From NCBI GenBank assembly GCA_023396215.1, contig JAEWWW010000004.1, forward strand, positions 1 to 6,419: a stretch of 6,419 nt of DNA, in the 5' to 3' direction. The stretch's first letter is position 1. Each line of letters starts with the position of its first letter. The notes under the pieces are model-generated. The model saw nothing but the letters and a program-made list of their open reading frames with translations. It did no database searches and was not told where the DNA came from. The translations under genes were made by a program, and so were the position numbers. This DNA comes from Bacillota bacterium (GTDB lineage Bacteria > Bacillota > Clostridia > Oscillospirales > Ruminococcaceae). Positions 1-6,143 of this stretch are shown here, piece after piece.

Positions 1-1
1 C

Positions 2-1165
2 GCGGTGCAGCGCGTCATCGCACAAACCCAGTCAATTACCTTTTTGGCGGTACCCTTCTTTATCTTTGCCGGCAACCTGATGAACCGCACCGGCATCACC
101 GAAAACCTCATCAGCTTCGCGCGGCTCATCACCCGCCGGATGGTGGGCGGCATCGCCCAGGTGTCGGTGGTGCTCTCCACCATGATGGGCGGTGTTTCCG
201 GCTCGGCGGTGGCCGACGCTTCGATGGAAGCCCGCGTCCTCGGCCCCGAGATGATTAAACGGGGCTACACCAAGGGCTACGCCGGCGGCGTTATCTGCCT
301 GACCTCCCTGATTACCGCAACCATCCCTCCCTCGCTGGGTCTTATTCTCTACGGCTTTGTCGGCGGGGTTTCCATCGGCAAGCTGTTCACCGCGGGCATC
401 ATTCCCGGCATTATGATGATGACCGTGCTGATGACCACCGTTTCTATCACCGCAAAAAAGAGAAAGTTTGACCTGCCCACGCCCGACACAAAAAAACCCA
501 GCATCGGAGAGATTTTGCAGGAGCTGAAAAAATCCATCTGGGCGCTTATCTTCCCGCTGATTCTCATCATCGGTATCCGCTTTGGCCTTTTCACCCCCAC
601 CGAGGCCGGCGCCTTCGCGGTCATCTATGCCATTCTGGTGGGCATTTTCGTCTACAGAAAATTGACCTGGGAAAACTTTTTAGCCGCGCTCAAAGACTCC
701 TTTATCGACAACGGCGGCATTATTCTGATTATCGCCCTTTCCGGCATCTTCAGCTATGCCCTCACCGTCGAGCAGACCCCCGTGCTGCTCACCAACTTCC
801 TCTTCGGCATCACCACCAACCCCAACATGCTGATGGTCATCATTATCCTCTTCCTGGTGGTTTCCGGCATGTTTATCGACAGCAACGTCAACATCATGCT
901 GCTGACCCCTCTCTTCCTGCCGGTGCTTGAGCGGATGGGCGTCGACCCGGTTCACTTCGGCATCTGCATGATGACCATTGTTACTATGGGCTGCATGACC
1001 CCCCCTGTGGGCACCGCCCTTTACACCGTATGCGACATCCTCGACTGCCCCATTGAAGACTACTTCAAAGAAACCCTGCCCTTCTACGCAGCGGTTATCC
1101 TGCTGGTTCTTGCGCTGATCTTTATGCCGGGTATTGTGATGTGGCTGCCCAATCTGGTCTATTAA
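2..1165 (+). CDS. dctM: TRAP transporter large permease DctM, 5'-truncated by the window edge
   Basis: This is the large membrane subunit of a tripartite ATP-independent periplasmic (TRAP) transporter, which uses an ion gradient to import organic acids with a binding protein (DctP) and a small membrane subunit (DctQ). The visible 387 codons lack roughly 40-50 N-terminal residues compared with typical ~425-430 aa family members. The frame is open to base 2, so the GTG at 5 is internal. Family hallmarks, numbered from that GTG, are FFIFAGNLMNRTGI at 18-31, the GGVSGSAVADA stretch at 62-72, SLITATIPPS at 101-110, FTPTEAGAFAV at 196-206, MFIDSNVNIMLLTPLFLPV at 289-307 and TPPVGTALY at 332-340. 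Many hydrophobic membrane segments run through the protein, which ends in a final segment near 360-382. Hexuronate as substrate is inferred from the downstream uxu/uxa genes; other TRAP substrates cannot be excluded. DctP and DctQ are expected just upstream of the window. Confidence 0.93.
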   Translation, partial: AVQRVIAQTQSITFLAVPFFIFAGNLMNRTGITENLISFARLITRRMVGGIAQVSVVLSTMMGGVSGSAVADASMEARVLGPEMIKRGYTKGYAGGVICLTSLITATIPPSLGLILYGFVGGVSIGKLFTAGIIPGIMMMTVLMTTVSITAKKRKFDLPTPDTKKPSIGEILQELKKSIWALIFPLILIIGIRFGLFTPTEAGAFAVIYAILVGIFVYRKLTWENFLAALKDSFIDNGGIILIIALSGIFSYALTVEQTPVLLTNFLFGITTNPNMLMVIIILFLVVSGMFIDSNVNIMLLTPLFLPVLERMGVDPVHFGICMMTIVTMGCMTPPVGTALYTVCDILDCPIEDYFKETLPFYAAVILLVLALIFMPGIVMWLPNLVY

Positions 1166-1288
1166 TCCGGCCGCTTAAGTCGGCCGCTATGCGAAAGCTG
1201 CCCTGTTGCCGCAGGGGCGGGCAGCCCGAAAAGACCCTGCCGCGGCAGGCATTTACGTGACTATACAACAAAGGGAGCTTTACGAACT
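1166..1288. promoter_or_regulatory. Intergenic region with GC-rich palindromes before uxuA
   Basis: This 123-bp gap separates the transporter from the catabolic genes. It contains a 6-bp inverted repeat CGGCCG (1168-1173 with 1181-1186). It also contains a hairpin with a perfect 7-bp stem, GCTGCCC at 1197-1203 pairing with GGGCAGC at 1219-1225, and a perfect 14-bp palindrome CCTGCCGCGGCAGG at 1236-1249. None is followed by a T-run, so a classical intrinsic terminator is not supported. The palindromes could be processing or attenuation hairpins that adjust transporter versus enzyme levels, or operators for a regulator encoded elsewhere. No convincing -35/-10 pair was found. The uxuA ribosome site AAGGGAG (1271-1277) closes the region. 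Confidence 0.45.
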
Positions 1289-2365
1289 ATGAAAATGAGT
1301 TTTAGATGGTTTGGGGAAGGGCATGACTCGGTAACGCTGGAGCAAATCCGCCAGATACCGGGCATGCAGGGGGTTATCACCACCCTGTACAGCACCAAAC
1401 CGGGCGAGGAATGGAGCCTCGAGGAAATCCGCAAAATGAGAAAACAGGTGGAGGACGCGGGGCTTAAAATACTGGGCATCGAGAGCGTAAACATCCACGA
1501 CGCCATCAAGATAGGCTCGCCCGACCGTGAGCAGTATATCCAGAACTACATAAAGACGCTGGAAAAGCTGGCCAGCGAGGATATCCGCATGGTTTGCTAC
1601 AACTTTATGCCGGTCTTTGACTGGACCCGCAGCGACCTTGCGAAAAAACGCCCCGACGGCTCCACCGTGCTGGCCTACGACCAGAACGTGATTGACCAAA
1701 TCAACCCGCAGGAGATGTTTGCCCAGCTGGATAAAAACGCCAACGGCTTTGTGATGCCCGGGTGGGAGCCCGAGCGGATGGCGACGGTCAAAGAGCTGTT
1801 TGAAAAGTACGCCGTGGTGACCGAGCAGAAGCTGTTCGATAACCTTGTGTACTTCCTCAACGCCATCATGCCCACCTGCGATAAATATAATATCGACATG
1901 GCCATCCACATCGATGACCCGGCGTGGAGCGTCTTCGGCCTGCCCCGCATCATCACCAGCAAGGAGGCCATCCTGCGCCTGATGGAGGCTGTTCCCAACC
2001 CCCACAACGGCGTAACCCTCTGCACCGGCAGCCTCAGCTCCAACCCCGCCAACGATATCCCCGATATCATCCGCAGCCTCAGGGGCCGCATCCACTTTGC
2101 CCATGTCCGCAACACCAAGCACACCGCCCCCGGCGTCTTTGAAGAGGCCGCCCACTACGCCTCCGACGGCTCGCTGGATATGTATGAGATTGTGAAAGCC
2201 TTTGTAGAGATTGGCTTTGAAGGCCCCGTCCGCCCCGACCATGGCCGCGCCATCTGGGGCGAGGTTTCAATGCCCGGCTACGGCCTGTATGACCGCGCTC
2301 TGGGCTCACAGTACCTGCTGGGGCTCTATGATGCTGTTAAGCGTCAGACCGGCGGTCAGGGGTAA
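1289..2365 (+). CDS. uxuA: D-mannonate dehydratase UxuA
   Basis: UxuA (EC 4.2.1.8) is a cytosolic enzyme that dehydrates D-mannonate to 2-keto-3-deoxy-D-gluconate in hexuronate degradation. The 358-residue product begins MKMSFRWFGEGHDSVTLEQI, closely matching the family's usual MKM-FRW-G start, and has the ~360 aa length of Firmicutes enzymes. It has the xylose-isomerase-like TIM barrel pattern. The expected metal-site residues are present: His207 in AIHIDDP, Cys245 in TLCTGSLSSNP, His272 in HFAHVRN and Asp317 next to His318 in RPDHGR. Assignment of these as ligands and acid/base rests on family knowledge. Start 1289 is preferred over the ATG at 1295 because of the AAGGGAG site at 1271-1277 and the conserved N-terminus. 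The next gene starts 5 bp after the stop, which implies co-transcription and probable translational coupling. No truncation or missing motif is seen. Confidence 0.96.
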   Translation: MKMSFRWFGEGHDSVTLEQIRQIPGMQGVITTLYSTKPGEEWSLEEIRKMRKQVEDAGLKILGIESVNIHDAIKIGSPDREQYIQNYIKTLEKLASEDIRMVCYNFMPVFDWTRSDLAKKRPDGSTVLAYDQNVIDQINPQEMFAQLDKNANGFVMPGWEPERMATVKELFEKYAVVTEQKLFDNLVYFLNAIMPTCDKYNIDMAIHIDDPAWSVFGLPRIITSKEAILRLMEAVPNPHNGVTLCTGSLSSNPANDIPDIIRSLRGRIHFAHVRNTKHTAPGVFEEAAHYASDGSLDMYEIVKAFVEIGFEGPVRPDHGRAIWGEVSMPGYGLYDRALGSQYLLGLYDAVKRQTGGQG

Positions 2366-2370
2366 GCGCC

Positions 2371-3516
2371 ATGCTGAAGGTAATGATTGTAGGCTGCGGG
2401 GGCATTGCCCCCGCTCACATCGAGGGCTACCTCTGCTTTGGAGACAAGGCGCAGGTGGTGGCGCTGGTGGATAACAGCCTGGAGCGGGCAGGCGGGCTTA
2501 TCGAAAAATATCAGCTCCAGGCCACAGCGGCCACCGACTATCTGCCGCTGCTGAGCGGGGTGGACGTGGTTTCGGTCTGCACCCCGCCCGCGCTGCATGC
2601 CCAAATTGCCTGCGACGCTCTGGACGCGGGCTGCCATGTACTGCTCGAAAAGCCCATGGCCCCCTCCCTTGAGGAGTGCGACCGCATTATCGCCGCCGCC
2701 CAAAGGAACAACCGGGTGCTGTCGGTGGTGGGGCAGTCGCGGTTTATCTCCAGTATCAAAAATGTCGTCGATCTGGTAAAATCGGGGGAGTACGGCAAGC
2801 TGCATTACGCCCGGGTCAACTCGGTCTGGTACCGGGGCCAGAGCTACTACGACCTGCGCTGGCGCGGCCGGTGGGAGGTTGAGGGCGGCGGCTGTACCCA
2901 GAACCATTCCATCCACCACATCGACCTGCTGCTCTGGGCCAAGGGCATGCCCAAAACGCTGCGCGCCTTTATGACCAACCTGAACCACCGCAACTCGGAG
3001 GAAGAGGATTTTTCCTCTTCGCTGCTCACCTATGCCGACGGCAGCGTGGCCGAAATCACCAGCACACTGGTGTCCCACGGCGAGCCCCAGTACCTCCAGT
3101 TCCAGATGGAGCAGGCAGCGGTGGCCATCCCCTTTCAGGCCTACGCTTCCAAACCGAGGGACAACGGCTTTCCCGAGGATGACCCCGACATGCGGGCAAG
3201 GGTGGAGGCCGACTTTGCGGCCCGCCCCCGGCTGGCCCATGAAAACCACGACGGGCAGGTGGGCAACTTTTTGGCGGCCATCGGCGGCGAAGAGCCGTTG
3301 GCGGCAACCGGGCAGGATGGCCGCAACTCTATCGAGCTGATTACAGCCGTCTACAAATCGGCGCTGACCGGAGAGACGGTGGAGTTCCCCATTGCCAAAG
3401 ACGATATCTTTTACGGGCTGGAGTGGCGCAAAACCGCGCATCACTTCAACGAAAAGACAAAGGATGTGGAGGCTTTTGCCGACACCACCATCACCAGCTT
3501 CAAAAATAAATTCTGA
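2371..3516 (+). CDS. Gfo/Idh/MocA-family NAD(P)-dependent oxidoreductase
   Basis: This is a cytosolic sugar or sugar-acid oxidoreductase of the Gfo/Idh/MocA family; the substrate is unknown. The 381-residue protein opens with a Rossmann nucleotide-binding loop, VGCGGIA (residues 7-13). The family signature EKP is at 93-95, where the Lys usually contacts cofactor and substrate. The GGG-x7-H-x2-D motif runs from Gly172 to His182 and Asp185, with His182 as the likely catalytic base. Residue 178 is Asn where many members have Asp, a common variant. The C-terminal ~40 residues (DDIFYGLEWRK onward) extend past the core beta-sheet domain. The start follows the uxuA stop by 5 bp, and its ribosome site AGGGGT (2358-2363) overlaps that stop, so the two genes are tightly linked. 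This enzyme is not part of the standard glucuronate pathway. It may oxidise or reduce a less common uronate, aldonate or inositol-like substrate fed into it. Confidence 0.9.
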   Translation: MLKVMIVGCGGIAPAHIEGYLCFGDKAQVVALVDNSLERAGGLIEKYQLQATAATDYLPLLSGVDVVSVCTPPALHAQIACDALDAGCHVLLEKPMAPSLEECDRIIAAAQRNNRVLSVVGQSRFISSIKNVVDLVKSGEYGKLHYARVNSVWYRGQSYYDLRWRGRWEVEGGGCTQNHSIHHIDLLLWAKGMPKTLRAFMTNLNHRNSEEEDFSSSLLTYADGSVAEITSTLVSHGEPQYLQFQMEQAAVAIPFQAYASKPRDNGFPEDDPDMRARVEADFAARPRLAHENHDGQVGNFLAAIGGEEPLAATGQDGRNSIELITAVYKSALTGETVEFPIAKDDIFYGLEWRKTAHHFNEKTKDVEAFADTTITSFKNKF

Positions 3517-3528
3517 GGTTTTTATAGA

Positions 3529-4284
3529 ATGAAAGAGATAATGAAAGACGGCCTGAACATCGGCGTCTATGAAACCCGGCCGGAGATGGGCCGGGCCGCC
3601 GCCCAAAAGACAGCGGCGCTGATTGCCGGGCTGCTGCAAACGCAGGACGAGGTCAACATGATTTTCGCGGCCGCTCCCTCCCAAAACGAGATGCTGGCGG
3701 CATTCGCGGCATCGGATGTGGATTTCGGCAGGATAAACGCCTTTCATATGGATGAATATCTGGGCCTTGCGCCCGGCGCGCCCCAGCGCTTTTCACGCTA
3801 TCTGGACGAGCATATCTTTGGCCTGCACAGCTTCAAGAGTATCCACTATCTGGGCCTGAGCGGCGACGCCGGACAGGAAGCGGCCCGCTATACGGCGCTT
3901 CTGAAGGAGTACCCCATCGACATCACGCTGGCAGGCATCGGCGAAAACGGCCACATCGCCTTCAACGACCCCCACGAGGCCGACTTTAACGACCCCCATC
4001 TGGTCAGGAGGGTTTCTCTCGATCTGGCCTGCCGCCAACAGCAGGTGAACGACGGCTGCTTTGCCCGTCTTGAGGATGTGCCCGAATATGCTCTGACCCT
4101 GACCATCCCCGCCCTGATGGCGGCAAAATACATCGTCGCGACGGTGCCGGGCCCCACCAAGCGGGCGGCACTCACCCGCGCCGTCACCGGCGAAATCTCA
4201 CCCGAGTGCCCGGCTTCGGTGATGCGCCGTCACCCGGGCTGCTACCTCTTCTGTGATGAAGAGAGCGCAAAAGACCTGCTGTAA
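3529..4284 (+). CDS. NagB-like glucosamine-6-phosphate deaminase/6-phosphogluconolactonase-superfamily protein
   Basis: This 251-residue protein belongs to the glucosamine-6-phosphate isomerase/deaminase superfamily. The NagB-type motif HMDEYLGL (73-80) carries Asp75 and Glu76. The signature GIGENGHIAFNDP (136-148) carries the catalytic-type His142, and a Lys at 211 falls in the NagB lysine region. It departs from E. coli NagB in several ways. The glycine-rich phosphate loop (PTGGTP in E. coli) is replaced by FAAAPSQNE (46-54). The D141 and E148 equivalents are Asn140 and Asp147. The usual VGVGTL motif is LTIPAL (191-196). The reaction could therefore be aminosugar-phosphate deamination or aldose/ketose isomerisation of another sugar phosphate, and no specific function is assigned. 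The ribosome site GAGG (3515-3518) overlaps the previous stop codon. A second in-frame ATG at 3541 is a possible alternative start. The gene lies 12 bp after the Gfo/Idh gene, suggesting the two act together. Confidence 0.85.
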   Translation: MKEIMKDGLNIGVYETRPEMGRAAAQKTAALIAGLLQTQDEVNMIFAAAPSQNEMLAAFAASDVDFGRINAFHMDEYLGLAPGAPQRFSRYLDEHIFGLHSFKSIHYLGLSGDAGQEAARYTALLKEYPIDITLAGIGENGHIAFNDPHEADFNDPHLVRRVSLDLACRQQQVNDGCFARLEDVPEYALTLTIPALMAAKYIVATVPGPTKRAALTRAVTGEISPECPASVMRRHPGCYLFCDEESAKDLL

Positions 4285-4346
4285 AACCCGCCGCTCCGGG
4301 CCGCATTGCAGCCGGAAAACAACAGGCCGGTTTTACCGCAGATAAC

Positions 4347-4352
4347 AAGGAG
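4347..4352 (+). promoter_or_regulatory. Shine-Dalgarno site deciding the TTG start of the uxuB-like gene
   Basis: AAGGAG sits 9 nt upstream of the TTG at 4362, an optimal spacing. The in-frame TTG at 4353 directly abuts this site, leaving no spacer, so it cannot be the start. The start at 4362 gives MKLSLEGIRS as the N-terminus. No ATG start is available nearby in this frame. Confidence 0.8.
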
Positions 4353-4361
4353 TTGATTGTT

Positions 4362-5960
4362 TTGAAACTGAGCTTAGAGGGCATTCGGTCGGCGGACTAT
4401 GCCGAAAAGGGCTACCTGCTGCCCGGCTTTGATATTCAGGCGGTGGCAAAGCGCACCAAGTCAGCCCCCAAATGGGTGCACTTTGGGGCGGGCAACATCT
4501 TTCGGGCTTTCCCCGCCGTGCTCTGCCAAAAGCTGCTGGAGCAGGGCCTGACCGATACCGGCATCACCGTGGTGGAATGCTTCGACGAAGAGATTATTGA
4601 TAAAGCCTTTACCCCCTTTGACAACCTGACGCTGGCAGTTTCGCTCAAGAGCGATGGCACGGTGGAAAAACGGGTGGTCGCTTCGGTCTGCGAGGCGCTG
4701 GGTTACTCCCAAAACCTTGCCCGCGTCGAAGAGCTGCTCACCGACAGCGGCCTGCAGATGGTCAGCATGACCATCACCGAAAAGGGCTACAGCGTCACCG
4801 ACCCGCAGGGCAACCCGCTGCCCTTCTGCGCGGGCGACTTTGAAAGCCTCGATAAGCCGGTTTCGATTATGGCCATCCTCACCCGCCTGATGCACAAGCG
4901 CTATCTGGCCGGCGGCCACAAGCTGGCGCTGGTTTCGATGGATAACTGCTCCCACAACGGCACCATTCTGCAAAACGCCATGCTGACGCTGGCAAAGGCG
5001 TGGCAGCGGCGGGGGCTGGTGGAGCAGGGCTTTGTGGATTACCTCAGCGACGGCAGCCGGGTTTCCTTCACATGGAGCATGATTGACAAAATCACCCCCC
5101 GCCCCGCCGAGGAGGTCATCGCACTGCTGGAGCGGGATGGCTTCGAGGGCGCGCAGGTGGTGGTCACCGGCCGCGGCACCTATGTCTCCGGCATGGTCAA
5201 CGCCGAGGAATGCGAGTATCTGGCCGTTGAGGACAGCTTCCCCAACGGGCGCCCCCCGCTGGAGAAGGTGGGCGTGATTTTCGGCGACCGCGAAACGGTC
5301 GACCGCATCGAGCGTATGAAGGTCTGCACCTGCCTTAACCCGCTGCACACCTGCCTCGCCATCTACGGCTGCCTGCTCTCCTACACCAAGATATCCGACC
5401 AGATGCAGGACAGCACCTTGGTGGATTTCATCAAACGCATCGGTTATGTTGAGGGGATGCCGGTGGTGACCGACCCCAAAATCATGAGCGCCAAGCAGTT
5501 TTTGGATGAGGTGGTTCAGCTGCGGCTGCCCAACCCCTTTGTACCCGATACACCCCAGCGCATCGCCTGCGACACCTCAAAGAAAATTCCGGTGCGCTTT
5601 GGTGAAACGCTGAAATCCTATATCGCCGGCGGCAAAAGCGACCTTTCCTTCCTCACCTTCATCCCGCTGGTCTTTGCGGGCTATGCCCGTTACCTCACCG
5701 GCATTGACGACCGGGGCGAGGCCTTTGCGCTTTCACCCGACCCCAATCTGGAGGTGCTTCGCCCGCTGGTGCAGGGCTTCGGGCTGGGCAAGTCCGCCCC
5801 CCGCGACGGCCTGCGCAGGCTCTTTTCAGACGCCGCCATCTTTGGGGTAGACCTCTATGCCCACGGTCTGGGCCAAAAAGCCGAAGCCATGTTTGAAGAG
5901 ATGGCAGCCGGGCCGGGCGCTGTGCGCGCCACGGTGGAGCGCTACCTTGCACAACATTAG
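4362..5960 (+). CDS. uxuB: Mannitol-dehydrogenase-family D-fructuronate reductase (D-mannonate oxidoreductase)
   Basis: This 532-residue cytosolic enzyme belongs to the polyol-specific long-chain dehydrogenase/reductase family. In this context it would reduce D-fructuronate to D-mannonate with NAD(P)H, the step between UxaC and UxuA. The Rossmann-type HFGAGNIFRAF is at 40-50, followed by SMDNCSHNG at 192-200, ITPRP at 244-248, the catalytic-region KVCTCLNPLH at 320-329 (Lys320, Asn326, His329) and DTSKKIPVR at 404-412. Length suits the family (roughly 480-540 aa). Tagaturonate reductase (UxaB) and mannitol dehydrogenase share the fold, but neighbouring uxuA and uxaC favour UxuB. It starts 77 bp after the NagB-like gene; that gap holds only weak hairpins and no terminator with a T-run, so readthrough is likely. 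The TTG start may lower translation. Its TAG stop overlaps the first base of the inverted-repeat element that follows. Confidence 0.88.
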   Translation: MKLSLEGIRSADYAEKGYLLPGFDIQAVAKRTKSAPKWVHFGAGNIFRAFPAVLCQKLLEQGLTDTGITVVECFDEEIIDKAFTPFDNLTLAVSLKSDGTVEKRVVASVCEALGYSQNLARVEELLTDSGLQMVSMTITEKGYSVTDPQGNPLPFCAGDFESLDKPVSIMAILTRLMHKRYLAGGHKLALVSMDNCSHNGTILQNAMLTLAKAWQRRGLVEQGFVDYLSDGSRVSFTWSMIDKITPRPAEEVIALLERDGFEGAQVVVTGRGTYVSGMVNAEECEYLAVEDSFPNGRPPLEKVGVIFGDRETVDRIERMKVCTCLNPLHTCLAIYGCLLSYTKISDQMQDSTLVDFIKRIGYVEGMPVVTDPKIMSAKQFLDEVVQLRLPNPFVPDTPQRIACDTSKKIPVRFGETLKSYIAGGKSDLSFLTFIPLVFAGYARYLTGIDDRGEAFALSPDPNLEVLRPLVQGFGLGKSAPRDGLRRLFSDAAIFGVDLYAHGLGQKAEAMFEEMAAGPGAVRATVERYLAQH

Positions 5961-5992
5961 GGCCTGTTGACGCTACCGTTCAACGCCCATTT

Positions 5993-6013
5993 TATGGCGC
6001 GTTTTGCGCCATA
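5993..6013 (+). other. Perfect 8-bp stem-loop inside the repeat element
   Basis: TATGGCGC (5993-6000) and GCGCCATA (6006-6013) form a perfect stem closing a GTTTT loop. A T-run follows only after about ten bases (6024-6030), so it is not a canonical intrinsic terminator. Part of the left arm and loop (CGCGTTTT at 5998-6005) could instead pair with AAAACGCG at 6075-6082, which offers an alternative fold. Confidence 0.6.
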
Positions 6014-6025
6014 CCGCGTTTCATT

Positions 6026-6057
6026 TTTTTGAAATACGCTGAGTATTCCTTCAAAAA
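6026..6057. other. Long bulged stem-loop inside the repeat element
   Basis: AATAC (6033-6037) pairs with GTATT (6043-6047) around a GCTGA loop. After a 3-nt bulge (CCT, 6048-6050), TTTTTGA (6026-6032) pairs with TCAAAAA (6051-6057). This gives 12 base pairs in total. The T/A-rich arms read similarly on both strands. They could weakly resemble a bidirectional terminator, but the stem is A+T-rich and probably not strong enough alone. Confidence 0.5.
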
Positions 6058-6130
6058 TTTGCCTTGTCTGACACAAAACGCGCTCAGAAGCTAAGCATTT
6101 CAGATAGTGTCAACAGGCCCCAGTAAAGGC

Positions 6131-6136
6131 AGGAGG
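6131..6136 (+). promoter_or_regulatory. Strong Shine-Dalgarno site for uxaC
   Basis: AGGAGG lies 7 nt before the ATG at 6144, an almost ideal site. It begins 10 nt after the right inverted repeat, so the element leaves the ribosome site intact. A folded outer stem of the element would end shortly before it. Confidence 0.85.
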
Positions 6137-6143
6137 AGATAAC

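Larger units (their letters stand above)
5960..6120. repeat. Inverted-repeat-bounded structured element (MITE-like or structured RNA) between uxuB and uxaC
   Basis: The left terminus GGGCCTGTTGAC (5960-5971) is the exact reverse complement of GTCAACAGGCCC (6109-6120). Pairing continues to 5975/6105, giving 15 of 16 matched bases plus one G-T wobble. Inside are further hairpins: a perfect 8-bp stem TATGGCGC/GCGCCATA with a 5-nt loop at 5993-6013, and a long bulged hairpin at 6026-6057. CGCGTTT (6015-6021) can also pair with AAACGCG (6076-6082). No reading frame of note lies inside. The architecture (terminal inverted repeats, ~160 bp, nested palindromes, no gene) resembles a miniature transposable or dispersed repeat element. 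It could also act as an RNA structure affecting uxuB mRNA stability or uxaC expression. It is A+T-richer in its core than the neighbouring genes. No clean target-site duplication flanks the exact repeat ends. Confidence 0.7.

Noticed and set aside
5..7. GTG at 5 as the true start of dctM
   Set aside because: The frame is open upstream, and the protein from here lacks the first conserved DctM membrane segment, so the gene begins before the window.
1189..1260. Possible 23-codon leader peptide (starting MRKLPCC) upstream of uxuA
   Set aside because: It has an ATG and an in-frame TGA but no Shine-Dalgarno site, and it runs through the palindromes. There is no codon pattern suggesting attenuation.
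1255..1270. Promoter just upstream of uxuA
   Set aside because: A TATACA-like hexamer at 1262-1267 has no matching -35 at a suitable distance, so it is not supported.
1280..2242. 320-codon open frame on the minus strand
   Set aside because: It is antisense to uxuA, which is certain. The composition (Gly/Val/Ala/His-rich) is typical of a shadow frame.
2356..3747. 463-codon open frame on the minus strand
   Set aside because: It lies antisense across the Gfo/Idh gene and into the NagB-like gene, both with clear family motifs. The translation shows no recognisable domain, and long antisense frames are expected in G+C-rich genes with strong third-position bias.
4311..4334. Hairpin in the gap before the uxuB-like gene
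   Set aside because: Only 4-5 bp stems can be drawn (CCGG/CCGG or AAAAC/GTTTT), which is too weak to call a regulatory element or terminator.
4461..5348. 295-codon open frame on the minus strand
   Set aside because: It is a mirror of the uxuB-like gene, with low-complexity His/Ala/Gly/Val-rich composition, no family motif and no supporting ribosome site.
5993..6030. Intrinsic terminator after uxuB
   Set aside because: The stem is strong, but the T-run begins about ten bases after it instead of directly. The structure is better explained as part of the inverted-repeat element.
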